From Paenibacillus sp. FSL W8-0186 (lineage in GTDB: Bacteria; Bacillota; Bacilli; Paenibacillales; Paenibacillaceae), in the NCBI RefSeq assembly GCF_037969765.1, contig NZ_CP150207.1, forward strand, positions 3,155,001-3,219,000: DNA of 64,000 nucleotides. Reading direction: 5' to 3'. Below the pieces are notes generated by a model, which saw only the letters and a program-made list of their open reading frames with translations, was not told where the DNA came from and made no database searches. Position numbers and translations under genes: made by a program. This document shows, in pieces, positions 53,903 to 63,681 of the stretch. Every line of letters starts with the position of its first letter. The first letter of the stretch is position 1.

Positions 53903-54970
53903 TTATTTAATCGGATATCTCCAGCCAAGCGGATCATCAAGTAGACCGCGCTGAATGCCCGTGATCGTGTCATACAGCTTCTTGGACAACTCACCGATTT
54001 TGCCTTCGGCAATGTTCAGCTCGAGCTCCCCCCATTTCATGCTGCCGATCGGCGAAATGACCGCGGCCGTACCCGTCCCAAAAGCTTCCTCAAGCCATCC
54101 CTTCTGATGCGCCTCGACCAGCTCCTCCATTGCAACTTTGCGTTCGCTCACCGGAACTCCCCATGATTTCAGCAGCGCGATAACGGAATCTCGCGTTACC
54201 CCGGCCAAGATGCTTCCTGACAACTCGGGTGTAATGACTTCACCGTTTACCTTGAAGAAGACGTTCATGCTGCCAACTTCCTCAACATATTTGCTCTCTG
54301 CTCCATCCAGCCAGAGCACCTGCGAGTAGCCCGACTTCTTCGCATCCTCCTGGGCTTTGATGCTGGCCGCGTAGTTGCTTGCCGTTTTTGCAGCACCGGT
54401 TCCGCCGCGGAAAGCCCGAACATAACGCTGTTCTACGTGAATGCTGACCGGATGGATACCCTCTGGATAATAGGAACCAACCGGTGAAAGAATGACCAGC
54501 AGCTTATACGTGTGTGAAGCCCGTACGCCGAGACATGGCTCAGTAGCAATGATAAACGGACGAATATATAAGGCGTTCTCTTCTCCCGACGGAATCCATG
54601 ATGCATCGACTTTTATAAGCTCCGTGATCCCCTGCAGCAGCGTGGAAGGCTCTACCTGTGGAATGCTTAACCGCTCGCAGGAGTCGTTTAGCCGCTTCAG
54701 GTTCATGTCCGGCCGGAACAGCACCAATTCCCCGGCAGCCGTCCGATATGCTTTCATCCCTTCGAATACTTCCTGCCCGTAATGGAACACCATCGCCGAA
54801 GGATCAAGGGCAATCGGACCATAAGGGACGATTTTCAGATCATGCCATCCCGCCTCAAGCGAATATTCCATCGTCAGCATATGGTCGCTGAAATATTGCC
54901 CAAAGCCCAGGGCCCCCGGGTCCGGCTTCTGCTTCAAATTCTGACTTAACTCAATGTGCAAGCTCTCCAT
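53903..54970 (-). CDS. ilvE: Branched-chain amino-acid aminotransferase
   Basis: A 355-residue PLP enzyme of fold IV, of the longer YwaA/YbgE-like type. It transaminates leucine, isoleucine and valine with their keto acids. Key blocks: YGQEVFEGMKAYR, the PLP-Lys in GTGAAKTASNYAAS (about 202), ESKYVEEVGSMNVFF and SGSILAGVTRDSVIALLKSWG. It is monocistronic with its own terminator. No T-box was seen in the 228-bp upstream region, which has instead a run of short palindromes (TGATCAAT, GATATCGATC) near 55020-55065. Confidence 0.94.
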   Translation of the reverse strand: MESLHIELSQNLKQKPDPGALGFGQYFSDHMLTMEYSLEAGWHDLKIVPYGPIALDPSAMVFHYGQEVFEGMKAYRTAAGELVLFRPDMNLKRLNDSCERLSIPQVEPSTLLQGITELIKVDASWIPSGEENALYIRPFIIATEPCLGVRASHTYKLLVILSPVGSYYPEGIHPVSIHVEQRYVRAFRGGTGAAKTASNYAASIKAQEDAKKSGYSQVLWLDGAESKYVEEVGSMNVFFKVNGEVITPELSGSILAGVTRDSVIALLKSWGVPVSERKVAMEELVEAHQKGWLEEAFGTGTAAVISPIGSMKWGELELNIAEGKIGELSKKLYDTITGIQRGLLDDPLGWRYPIK

Positions 54971-55198
54971 TACTACACGTCCTCTCGATTATTAACTCTA
55001 TCTTTACTATAGCGCTCATTCAATCATTGATCAATAATATGATATCGATCATTATCATAGTTCGTATCTATAACGCGCAAGCTCCACACCCGTTACAAGT
55101 AAACTAAATGTCCACTGACCTCTATGTTTGTGGGCTTTTGCATTTTTGGTTTATAATTTTTCCAAGAGCTTCGTCATTTTAATCGGGGGGCCTGCCTT

Positions 55199-55885
55199 AT
55201 GTGTGGACGTTTTACTATCACAGTTCCTTATGAAGAACTATTGCTGCGCTATTATATCGATGAAGACACAAACACAAACTATGAACCTTCCTATAACGCA
55301 GCTCCTATGCAATACATCCCGGCAGTGGTCAAAGGCAGTAACGGGAACCGGTTGGGGAGCCTTCGCTGGGGGTTAGTCCCATCCTGGGCTAAAGAAGATA
55401 AAATCGCCAGCAAAATGATCAACGCACGGGCGGAAACGATCACAGAAAAACCATCCTTTAATCGATTGATCGCGTCTCGCCGCTGTATTATCCCTGCTGA
55501 TGGTTTTTACGAATGGCAGCAGCGGACAAAATCAAAGCAGCCGTTTCGAATCACATTGAAGGACGAGGGGATTTTCTCTTTCGCGGGGCTTTACGATATG
55601 TGGATGGACCCAAACGGAAACAGACTGGCGACCTGCACCATCATCACTACTGCGCCGAATAGTCTAATGGCCGATATTCATCACAGAATGCCGGTTATTC
55701 TCCGAAAGAAAGATGAAGCAGAATGGCTTGACAGGGATCATGCAGATGTACCGGCACTTCTGCAATTGTTGAGGCCGTATGACTCCAATGAAATGAGGGC
55801 TTATCCAGTATCGTCTGAAGTAGGCAACGTGAGGAATAATGATGCTAAGCTGCTGGAAGAAGTAAAGCCTGCCGATCTTCTATAA
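55199..55885 (+). CDS. SRAP-family (HMCES/YedK) abasic-site-crosslinking protein
   Basis: A 228-residue protein that covalently shields abasic sites in single-stranded DNA. The catalytic Cys2 lies in MCGRFT, which becomes N-terminal after Met removal, and conserved Asn33 (YNAAP), Glu105 (DGFYEW) and His161 (HHRMPV) are present. GGGGGG-CCTGCCTT precedes ATG 55199. It stands alone between ilvE and a LysR gene. Confidence 0.93.
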   Translation: MCGRFTITVPYEELLLRYYIDEDTNTNYEPSYNAAPMQYIPAVVKGSNGNRLGSLRWGLVPSWAKEDKIASKMINARAETITEKPSFNRLIASRRCIIPADGFYEWQQRTKSKQPFRITLKDEGIFSFAGLYDMWMDPNGNRLATCTIITTAPNSLMADIHHRMPVILRKKDEAEWLDRDHADVPALLQLLRPYDSNEMRAYPVSSEVGNVRNNDAKLLEEVKPADLL

Positions 55886-56081
55886 GCAAGTGCACTGTAT
55901 CTCTAAACCATGACCACCCTTTACAGTATATTTGAATCGCAAGATTCGGCTTAATTATATCGCTTGCTAACTTATAAAAGAATCCAACAAAACTACCATA
56001 TCGCCTCTAAAAATGTATTAGTTTGTAAACAATAAACCCTTGATATATATACGATTTTTAAATAATATGTTCTACTATAAT

Positions 56082-56098
56082 CATAGGTTATATCTATG
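56082..56098. promoter_or_regulatory. Candidate LysR operator
   Basis: CATAG-gttatat-CTATG, a T-N11-A-type dyad ending 14 bp before the LysR start, fits autoregulation. Confidence 0.5.
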
Positions 56099-56112
56099 GA
56101 AGAAGGGATAAC

Positions 56113-56991
56113 TTGGAACATCGTCTGCTAGAATACTTTATCGCCGTGAGCGAGGAACTGCATTTCACGAAAGCCGCGGATAATCTGGGGATTTCCCAGC
56201 CGACGCTCAGCCACCAAATCCGCTTGCTGGAAGAGCAGTTGGGCACGCCGCTGTTCCACCGGTCAGGCAAGAAAATTCATTTGACCCAGGCCGGAACGGT
56301 TCTGCTGGAGCATGCCCGCCGGGTGTTTCACGAACTGGAGCAGGCGAAGCTGGTCATCGGCGAATTGACCGGGCTGCGGCGGGGCCGATTAAGAATCGGC
56401 TGCTCAGGCAATCATTTGCTGATCCAGTCCATCATTTCCTTTCATCGCCAGTTTCCCGGGATCGAGCTATCCATCGTCGAGCTGGCGACCGAAGAAACCC
56501 GTGATCGGCTGCTCACTAACAAGCTGGATCTCGGGGTTGTATTTCTGCCGCTGAAGGACGAGCAGCTCATCAGTCTTCCTCTGTATAAAGAGGAACTCGT
56601 CGTCATCGTTCCCCAAGATCATCCTTTTGCCGAATCGAGCGGTATTGAACTGCGAGAGCTGGCCCTGTCGCCTCTCGTTTTGTTTCCCCCGAAGTTTCTG
56701 GCCCGGCAAATGCTGGATGCGGCCTGTGCTGAAATTGGCATTCAGCTCAGTCCTGTTATCGAGTTGTCCACGATGGAATCCCAGTGCCAAATGGTGGCTC
56801 ATCACGTAGGCTTGACCGTCGTGCCCAAATCCTACACCGCAACGCTTCGGGACCCGCGCCTTGTCAGTGTCCCCATCGCTGAACCTGCCCCCTACCGCAG
56901 TGTTGGCATCGTGTACCGCAAAGATACATACATGGATGCAGCCATACAGGCTTTTATCGAACACTTATCCTCCAATTTGCAAACGGACTAA
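56113..56991 (+). CDS. LysR-family transcriptional regulator
   Basis: A 292-residue LTTR: HTH LEYFIAVSEELHFTKAADNLGISQPTLSHQIRLLEEQLGTPLF, then the co-inducer domain (about 90-290) with LRIGCSGNHLLIQSIISFHRQFPGIELSIVE. The start is TTG 56113, with AAGGGAT upstream. It is in the subgroup with CynR/YwbI-like regulators; the target and ligand are unknown, and there is no divergent partner. Confidence 0.9.
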   Translation: MEHRLLEYFIAVSEELHFTKAADNLGISQPTLSHQIRLLEEQLGTPLFHRSGKKIHLTQAGTVLLEHARRVFHELEQAKLVIGELTGLRRGRLRIGCSGNHLLIQSIISFHRQFPGIELSIVELATEETRDRLLTNKLDLGVVFLPLKDEQLISLPLYKEELVVIVPQDHPFAESSGIELRELALSPLVLFPPKFLARQMLDAACAEIGIQLSPVIELSTMESQCQMVAHHVGLTVVPKSYTATLRDPRLVSVPIAEPAPYRSVGIVYRKDTYMDAAIQAFIEHLSSNLQTD

Positions 56992-57022
56992 CGAGTTTTT
57001 CCTTTTACCCCGTACAGTCAAA

Positions 57023-57061
57023 AGGCTCTCCTCCATGCACAATCATCATGGAGGAGAGCCT
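57023..57061. terminator. Bidirectional terminator between LysR gene and parC
   Basis: AGGCTCTCCTCCAT / ATGGAGGAGAGCCT, 14-bp perfect arms with an 11-nt loop, between convergent genes. Confidence 0.85.
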
Positions 57062-57079
57062 GTTTGGCTTGCTGTTATG

Positions 57080-59542
57080 CTATTTGGCCTGCGCCTCTTC
57101 GCTGCGCTGCGGCACAATCAGTAAATCGGTAATTTCGTCCCCTTTGCCTACAGCGGCTAGTGCCTTCCCGATCGATTTGCGATCGGCCAGCGGGGCCGTT
57201 TCTGAATTGAACCCATATGACTCGCCCTGCTTCGTCATAGCTACGATGTCCAGCGCTTCCTTGCAATGGAAGCCTCCCGCAATGCGGCTGCCGTTCGGCT
57301 TCACGCGCTTGCCTTCCTTGAACTCGAACGTCTGCACGCCGCGTCCGCCGCGGCTTTGCATCGGATAATCCAGCAGCAGGCTGCGCTTGCCGTAACCCAG
57401 GTCAGAGACGACCAGGATTTCTCCTTCTTCGCCTTCCACCCAAAGTGCGGCTACCACCTCGTCACCGTCCTTCAGGCCAATGCCTTTAACACCAGAAGCA
57501 ACGCGTCCCATCGGATTGACTTCATTTTCGGCAAAGCGAATCGCCATGCCATCCTTCGTGAGCAGCAGGATTTCGGCCGTGTTCCGGCTGAGCTGCACCT
57601 GGATGATTTCATCCCCATCCGCAACCTTCGCAGCGGCGACAGCGCCGGAGCGCTTCGTCTCGTAATCCTTCAGCAGCGTGCGTTTCACCTGTCCGCGCTT
57701 CGTCACGAATACGAGGCTTGTATCCGGCTCTTCAAAGGTTTTGATCGGGATAACACTAACGATGTGGTCTTCCTTGGCCATGGCAATGACATTGACGATC
57801 GCCGTTCCGTTATCCTTCCACTTGAACTCGGGAATTTGATGCACAGGCAGCACGAAGTACTGCCCCCGCTGCGTAAAGATCAGCACATTTTGCAGCGTAT
57901 CCACCTCAAGGATATGCTTAATGTAATCGCCATCCTTCACACCCGAGCCGTCCAGCTCGCCGCCGGAGCGCGTAAAGGACAGCATGCTCGTACGCTTGAT
58001 ATAACCTTCATTAGACAGCGTAACAAGCACATCTTCCTGAGCGACCATCACTTCGAGGTTAACCTTGATTTCCTCAACCTCGCCCTGAATTTCCGAGCGG
58101 CGGTCCACGCCGTATTTCTCCCGGATTTCCAACAGTTCTTTCTTAATAACCGCAATCAGTTTCTTGTCGCTCTCCAGAATTCCCCGCAGCGTGGCAATTT
58201 TCTTGTTCAGCTCGTTTAACTCTTTCTCTAACGACGTAATTTCCAAATTCGTCAAGCGGTATAATTGCAATGTAAGGATTGCGTCGGCCTGCCGCTCGGT
58301 AAACCCGAACATCCATTGCAGATTGTTCTGAGCGTCCTGACGGTTCTTGGAAGCCTTGATCGCGGCAATGACCTCGTCAAGAATGTTCAGCGCTTTGACC
58401 AGTCCCTCGACAACATGGGCCCGATCCTCCGCCTTCTCCAGCTCGTACTGCGTTCTGTAGGTCACGACCTCGCGCTGGTGGGCGATATAAGCTTCAAGGA
58501 TCGGCTTCAAGCCGAGCTGGCGCGGCGCCTTGTTGACGATCGCCACCATGTTGAAGTTATAGGTTACCTGCAAATCGGTTTTCTTCAGCAAATACGCCAA
58601 AATCCCCTGGGCATCCGCATCCTTCCGCAGCTCCACGACGATCCGCAGCCCTTCGCGGCCGCTCTCGTCCCGGACTTCGGCGATCCCGTCGACCTTCTTC
58701 TCCAGGCGAATATTCTCCATTGCCGTAACCAGGCGGGACTTAACAACCTGGTATGGAATTTCCGTAATCACGATCTGCTGCTTCCCGCCGCGCAGTGACT
58801 CAATTTCCGTCTTCGCGCGGATATAGATGCGGCCTCGTCCGGTCTCGTAGGCATCCTTGATGCCTTCTTCACCCATGATGATGCCGTGGGTCGGAAAGTC
58901 CGGCCCCTTCACATAGGCGCGAATCTCTTCCAGGCTCATGCTTGGCTTCTCCATGACCGCAATGCAGGCATCGATGACTTCGCGCAGATTATGCGGCGGA
59001 ATTTCAGTGGCGAAGCCTGCGGAAATTCCGCTGACGCCGTTGACAAGCAGATTCGGATACCGCGATGGAAGCACGACAGGCTCCATCGCGGTATTGTCGA
59101 AATTGTCCTTGAACGGAACCGTCCGCTTATCGATGTCACGCAGCAGCTCCATGGCGATCGGCGACAATCTCGCCTCGGTATAACGCATCGCCGCTGCCGG
59201 GTCATCGTCCTGCGAGCCCCAGTTCCCATGGCCGTCGATCAGCACATGCCCCATTTTCCAAGGCTGGGCCATGCGCACCATTCCCTCGTAAATCGAGGAG
59301 TCGCCGTGCGGATGGTAATTCCCCATCACGTCTCCGACTGTCTTGGCGGATTTGCGATACGGCTTGTCCGGAGTGTTCCCCGAATCGTACATGGCGTATA
59401 GAATCCGTCTTTGGACAGGCTTCAGGCCGTCGCGCACATCGGGAATAGCGCGATCCTGAATGATATATTTGGAATACCGGCCAAACCGGTCGCCAACGAC
59501 TTCCTCCAAATAGGCCGGCAAAAAGTTCTCCATTAAACTCAA
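57080..59542 (-). CDS. parC: DNA topoisomerase IV subunit A
   Basis: An 820-residue type II topoisomerase subunit that decatenates daughter chromosomes. The catalytic Tyr121 is in [12 protein letters not shown]. The quinolone region [18 protein letters not shown] has Ser82/Ser83 and Glu86, which looks drug-sensitive. The C-terminal pinwheel repeats (about 490-800) lack a clear GyrA box, supporting ParC over GyrA. The start is TTG 59542 (GAGGG 9 nt upstream) or ATG 59533. It follows parE by 13 bp. Confidence 0.95.
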   Translation of the reverse strand: MSLMENFLPAYLEEVVGDRFGRYSKYIIQDRAIPDVRDGLKPVQRRILYAMYDSGNTPDKPYRKSAKTVGDVMGNYHPHGDSSIYEGMVRMAQPWKMGHVLIDGHGNWGSQDDDPAAAMRYTEARLSPIAMELLRDIDKRTVPFKDNFDNTAMEPVVLPSRYPNLLVNGVSGISAGFATEIPPHNLREVIDACIAVMEKPSMSLEEIRAYVKGPDFPTHGIIMGEEGIKDAYETGRGRIYIRAKTEIESLRGGKQQIVITEIPYQVVKSRLVTAMENIRLEKKVDGIAEVRDESGREGLRIVVELRKDADAQGILAYLLKKTDLQVTYNFNMVAIVNKAPRQLGLKPILEAYIAHQREVVTYRTQYELEKAEDRAHVVEGLVKALNILDEVIAAIKASKNRQDAQNNLQWMFGFTERQADAILTLQLYRLTNLEITSLEKELNELNKKIATLRGILESDKKLIAVIKKELLEIREKYGVDRRSEIQGEVEEIKVNLEVMVAQEDVLVTLSNEGYIKRTSMLSFTRSGGELDGSGVKDGDYIKHILEVDTLQNVLIFTQRGQYFVLPVHQIPEFKWKDNGTAIVNVIAMAKEDHIVSVIPIKTFEEPDTSLVFVTKRGQVKRTLLKDYETKRSGAVAAAKVADGDEIIQVQLSRNTAEILLLTKDGMAIRFAENEVNPMGRVASGVKGIGLKDGDEVVAALWVEGEEGEILVVSDLGYGKRSLLLDYPMQSRGGRGVQTFEFKEGKRVKPNGSRIAGGFHCKEALDIVAMTKQGESYGFNSETAPLADRKSIGKALAAVGKGDEITDLLIVPQRSEEAQAK

Positions 59543-59555
59543 ATCAAGTCACCCT

Positions 59556-61541
59556 CTATTCCTCATACTCCGTGAAATCTACATTTTCGACGATCCAGCG
59601 CTTCCGCGGATCGACCTTATCGCCCATTAACGTGGACACGCGGCGCTCTGCCTTTGTAGCGTCCTCGATCTGCACCTGGAGCAGCGTCCGTGTCTCCGGA
59701 TTCATCGTCGTTTCCCACAGCTGATCCGGGTTCATTTCTCCGAGTCCTTTATAACGCTGCAGTTCGAAATTTTTGCCGAATTCCTTCAAATAATTTTGCA
59801 GCTGCTCGTCAGTCCACGCATATCTAACCGTCTCAAGCTTGCCGGATTTGCGCGTAATTTTGTATAGCGGAGGCTGGGCAATGTACACCCGTCCCGCATC
59901 GATCAGCGGCTTCATATAGCGGTAGAAGAAGGTCAGCAGCAGCACCTGGATGTGCGCGCCGTCCGTGTCCGCGTCCGTCATAATGATGATCTTGGAATAA
60001 TTGCTGTCCTCCAGCGCAAATTCCGTGCCGATGCCGGCGCCGATCGCCGAGATAATGTACCGGTACTCATCGTTCTTTAATATATCCGCGAGCTTTGCCT
60101 TCTCCGGGTTCATCGGTTTCCCTTTTAGCGGCAGAATCGCCTGGGTCTTTGAGTCCCGGCCCTGCTTGGCGGATCCGCCAGCGGAGTCGCCCTCCACGAT
60201 GAACAGCTCGTTGCGCGTGAAATCCTTCGATTGAGCAGGAGTAAGCTTGCCGCCGAGGTTGGAGCTCTCGCTGCGCTTCTTGCCTGTGCGCATTTCATCC
60301 CTTGCTTTGCGGGCTGCTTCGCGGGCCTTGGATGCCTGCACAGCCTTTTTGATCAGCAGCTGAGCCACCTGCGGGTTCTCTTCCAGGAACAGCGCCATAT
60401 TCTCGGAGACGACAGCATCCACTGTGCTTCGAGCCGAGGCGCTGCCGAGCTGATCTTTCGTTTGTCCGACGAACTCGACCTCAGCCATCTTGACACTAAT
60501 GACCGCCATCATGCCCTCGCGCAGATCCGTGCCTTCCAGGTTCTTATCCTTCTCCTTCAGGAGGCCGTTCTTGCGGGCGTAATCATTCATGACCCGCGTA
60601 TACGCGGTCTTGAAGCCCGTCTCATGCGTTCCTCCCCCGCGGGTCGGAATCGAGTTAACGAAGGAAGCCAGCGTCTCGGTATACCCTGCGTTATATTGCA
60701 AAGCAACCTCAACCTCGACGTCCTCCTTCTCCGCATAGAAATGAATGACGTCGTGCAGTACTTCCTTGCCTTCGTTCAGGAACTGGACGAACTGGCTTGC
60801 TCCGCCCTCGTAATAAAACTCATCCGCCCGATCGGAGCGCTCATCCTTCAGCGTAACCTTGAGCCCGGAATTCAGAAAGGCAATTTCCTGCAGGCGCTCG
60901 GCCAGTGTATCGTAATTCAGTCCGATTCCGTTCGGAAACACGCGAATATCCGGTTTAAAAGTCACCTTCGTGCCAGTCCGGTTCGTATTGCCGATGATCT
61001 CCAGTCCAGTAACAGGTTCACCGACATGTTCCTTTCCCTTCTTATCGACCCAGTACTCGAAGCGCTGGCGGTGGATTTTGCCGTCCCGGTAAATTTCGAC
61101 CTCCAGCCATTCGGACAGCGCGTTCGTCACCGAAGCGCCGACGCCGTGCAGGCCGCCTGACTTCTTGTAGCCCGAACCGCCGAATTTGCCCCCCGCGTGC
61201 AGAATCGTGAACACGACCTGCGGTGTTGGAATTCCGGTCTTGTGAATACTCGTGGGTATGCCCCGCCCGTTATCGAATACGGTTACCGATCCGTCCTTGT
61301 TCAATGAAATATCGATCTTAGAGCAATACTTCGCCAAATGCTCATCGACAGCGTTATCCACGATCTCCCATACTAAATGATGTAATCCCGACGAGCTCGT
61401 ACTGCCAATATACATACCTGGCCGTTTACGTACCGCGACAAGCCCTTCGAGCACTTGAATGTCGTCAGCGTCGTATCCTGAAGCCGCCGTACCAACAGCC
61501 GGCTGGACGGCGTCTTCAAACAAATCGATTTGATCGGCCAT
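59556..61541 (-). CDS. parE: DNA topoisomerase IV subunit B
   Basis: A 661-residue GHKL ATPase subunit. ATP site: VWEIVDNAVDEHLAKYC and VFDNGRGIPTSIHKTG, then GGLHGVGASVTNALSEW. TOPRIM: LFIVEGDSAGGSAKQGRD and MTDADTDGAHIQVLLLTFFYRY. C-terminus: QRYKGLGEMNPDQLWETTMNP. Length suits ParE. GGGGGAGC precedes ATG 61541. It is co-transcribed with parC. Confidence 0.95.
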   Translation of the reverse strand: MADQIDLFEDAVQPAVGTAASGYDADDIQVLEGLVAVRKRPGMYIGSTSSSGLHHLVWEIVDNAVDEHLAKYCSKIDISLNKDGSVTVFDNGRGIPTSIHKTGIPTPQVVFTILHAGGKFGGSGYKKSGGLHGVGASVTNALSEWLEVEIYRDGKIHRQRFEYWVDKKGKEHVGEPVTGLEIIGNTNRTGTKVTFKPDIRVFPNGIGLNYDTLAERLQEIAFLNSGLKVTLKDERSDRADEFYYEGGASQFVQFLNEGKEVLHDVIHFYAEKEDVEVEVALQYNAGYTETLASFVNSIPTRGGGTHETGFKTAYTRVMNDYARKNGLLKEKDKNLEGTDLREGMMAVISVKMAEVEFVGQTKDQLGSASARSTVDAVVSENMALFLEENPQVAQLLIKKAVQASKAREAARKARDEMRTGKKRSESSNLGGKLTPAQSKDFTRNELFIVEGDSAGGSAKQGRDSKTQAILPLKGKPMNPEKAKLADILKNDEYRYIISAIGAGIGTEFALEDSNYSKIIIMTDADTDGAHIQVLLLTFFYRYMKPLIDAGRVYIAQPPLYKITRKSGKLETVRYAWTDEQLQNYLKEFGKNFELQRYKGLGEMNPDQLWETTMNPETRTLLQVQIEDATKAERRVSTLMGDKVDPRKRWIVENVDFTEYEE

Positions 61542-61621
61542 TCATGCTCCCCCTTTTATGCTTCTTTATGTAGACATTTGACTTACAAATGCAAACAGAT
61601 GTTTTGGTTTCCTTGTCCATT

Positions 61622-62611
61622 TTAATTCAATATATCCTGTTTCGTAAAGACAAGGAATGAAACAACGAGCGATCCAAGGCCCCAAACAGCCAGCACGCCC
61701 AATGAAAAACCTAGTGTCATTCCTTCGATCGGCGCGGGCGTTCCCGCCAAATATTGCGTCAGGCCCAAATTGACCATAAACAAATATTTGGCGCTAGTCC
61801 AGGCCGATGCCAAATTCGTCAGGATATTGCCTGCAATCAAGGCCGCCATCATAATGACGATGCTTGCCGCCGTGCTTCGCACAAGCACGGATACCATAAA
61901 GGCGAGCATAGCCACAACCGAACTGACGAACCAGATCAGCCCCATTTGCATCAATATATACTTCCACTGTGGAACAGCGTGTACTCCTGTTATATCGACA
62001 TCTGCGCCCTGAAGTTTAAATCCGGTAAAGACAGGCAAATTAAATCCTTTATACCCAAAAAATAATCCCGATATCAAATAACATATGATAAACGTGGACA
62101 CGACGATCAGCGACACGAACATGAGCAAAGTGATCAGCTTGCTCAGCAGCACCTTCCAGCGCCTGACCGGCCGGGTCAGCAGCATTTTAATCGTCCCGCT
62201 CGTACGTTCCGAAGAGACGATATCCGACCCGATGCCCATAATAAGCAGCGGGATGAACAATGTCGCCGCATTATCGAGAAACTCCTTTGTAAAGGCGACA
62301 GCTCCAGGCTGCCGGGGATTCACGTCGTGCTCCAAATAATATTTCATCTGCTGTATATAAATGAGACGGTATTTCTTCCATTCCTCCGGCACGCGGTCGC
62401 TGCCCAGGGAATTCTGATTGTCCGTAATCGCCTGCTGCACTTCCCTGCGCCAATCCGTGCCGAACTTGCTTCGCTTATCCTCCGCCGCCCGCAACTGCGC
62501 ATAAGAGAATATCGGGACAAGCACGAGCAGTACCAGCAGGATGACATAGAAGCGCTTCTTCTTAATCATCTTGATCGTTTCATTCTTCACCAATGCCATC
62601 ATACTATTCAA
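61622..62611 (-). CDS. ABC-2 type exporter permease
   Basis: A 329-residue membrane protein with a TM near the N-terminus (FYVILLVLLVLVPIFSY), a roughly 90-residue external loop, then five TM helices. The block SSERTSGTIKMLLTRPVRRWKVLLSKLITLL is typical of ABC-2 permeases (BcrB/NosY-like). It pairs with the overlapping upstream ATPase gene. TTG 62611 has GGAAGG 8 nt upstream; ATG 62602 is an alternative. Confidence 0.9.
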   Translation of the reverse strand: MNSMMALVKNETIKMIKKKRFYVILLVLLVLVPIFSYAQLRAAEDKRSKFGTDWRREVQQAITDNQNSLGSDRVPEEWKKYRLIYIQQMKYYLEHDVNPRQPGAVAFTKEFLDNAATLFIPLLIMGIGSDIVSSERTSGTIKMLLTRPVRRWKVLLSKLITLLMFVSLIVVSTFIICYLISGLFFGYKGFNLPVFTGFKLQGADVDITGVHAVPQWKYILMQMGLIWFVSSVVAMLAFMVSVLVRSTAASIVIMMAALIAGNILTNLASAWTSAKYLFMVNLGLTQYLAGTPAPIEGMTLGFSLGVLAVWGLGSLVVSFLVFTKQDILN

Positions 62612-63626
62612 TGCTCTCACCTTCCGTCAATTCAAGGAACAGCTGCTCCAGCGTAGGATTGATCTTCTGTACGGCATGCACCTGAATTTCTTCCGCAACC
62701 AGCCGGGGCATTAGCGCCGGCACCTCTTCTGGCAGCATTTGCGTTACGATAGCCTGCTCGCTCATCCCGGCTAGAATCGTATCGTCCAGCACTTGGTCGG
62801 GATCGGGAATGATCGTGATCCCGGCGGCAGACAAAAGCTTCAAGCCGCTCTCGCGGGGGGACAGCTCCCAAATCACATAATTCGAATTTTGGGTGATCAG
62901 CTCCTCCACGGCGCCCACCGTCAGCACGCGCCCCCGGCTGATGATCGCTACGCGGTCGCACAACAATTGAATTTCGCTGAGCAAATGGCTGGACACGAAT
63001 ACGGCTAGGCCCTCCTCGGCCAGCCGGCGAATGAATATCCGCAGCTCCTTGATTCCTTTGGGATCGAGTCCGTTCGTCGGCTCATCCAGAATTAACAGCT
63101 TAGGACGCCCAAGCAGTGCCTGGGCGATGCCAAGCCGCTGGCGCATGCCCAGGGAATAGGTCTTGACCTTATCGTGGATACGCTGGTCTAGGCCGACAAC
63201 CTCTACGACTTCAGCGATTCGCTGCTCGCCTATACCAGGCATCATCCTAGCGAAATGCTGCAGGTTCTCCCAGCCCGTCAAATAAGGATATACTTCAGGA
63301 TTTTCCACGATCGAACCGACGTAGGCAAGCGCCTGCTCCGGCTGCTTTCTGACGTCGTATCCGCAAATCCTCACATTGCCCTCCGTCGGGCGGATCAAAT
63401 CAACAAGCATCCGGATCGTCGTCGTCTTTCCCGCGCCATTCGGACCCAGAAAGCCGAATACCTCGCCCTCCTGCACCTCAAACGTCACATCCTGCACAAT
63501 CCACTTGCGGCCGATCCGCTTCCTTAAATGCTCAACGCTGAGCACCGTCTGCCTCTGCTTACCTCCATGCACATCCGCCCCTGATCCGCCATCCGGTGCA
63601 GGACGCCGCTTCGTTCCTGCGTTCAT
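62604..63626 (-). CDS. ABC exporter ATP-binding protein (BcrA-like)
   Basis: A 340-residue ATPase: Walker A FLGPNGAGKTTTI, Q-loop SIVENPEVYPYLTG, signature YSLGMRQRLGIAQAL, Walker B LLILDEPTNGLDP, H-loop FVSSHLLSEI. A roughly 100-residue C-terminal extension, as in BcrA/CcmA-type exporters, follows. It is fused to no permease; its 3' end overlaps the permease gene. ATG 63626 is preferred (AAGGGG 8 nt upstream). The substrate (antibiotic, lipid or peptide) is unknown. Confidence 0.9.
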   Translation of the reverse strand: MNAGTKRRPAPDGGSGADVHGGKQRQTVLSVEHLRKRIGRKWIVQDVTFEVQEGEVFGFLGPNGAGKTTTIRMLVDLIRPTEGNVRICGYDVRKQPEQALAYVGSIVENPEVYPYLTGWENLQHFARMMPGIGEQRIAEVVEVVGLDQRIHDKVKTYSLGMRQRLGIAQALLGRPKLLILDEPTNGLDPKGIKELRIFIRRLAEEGLAVFVSSHLLSEIQLLCDRVAIISRGRVLTVGAVEELITQNSNYVIWELSPRESGLKLLSAAGITIIPDPDQVLDDTILAGMSEQAIVTQMLPEEVPALMPRLVAEEIQVHAVQKINPTLEQLFLELTEGESIE

Positions 63627-63681
63627 AAATTCCACCCCTTATTTCTGTATCTGCACCTGCAGGCAGCACCGATTCCGGTCA

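Noticed and set aside
54990..55080. Fur box or T-box upstream of ilvE
   Set aside because: Best alignment to the Fur consensus is only about 13 of 19, and no T-box sequence or specifier structure is visible.
58265..61160. Several long antisense frames over parC and parE
   Set aside because: Mirror frames of GC-rich conserved genes; no homology or ribosome-binding sites.
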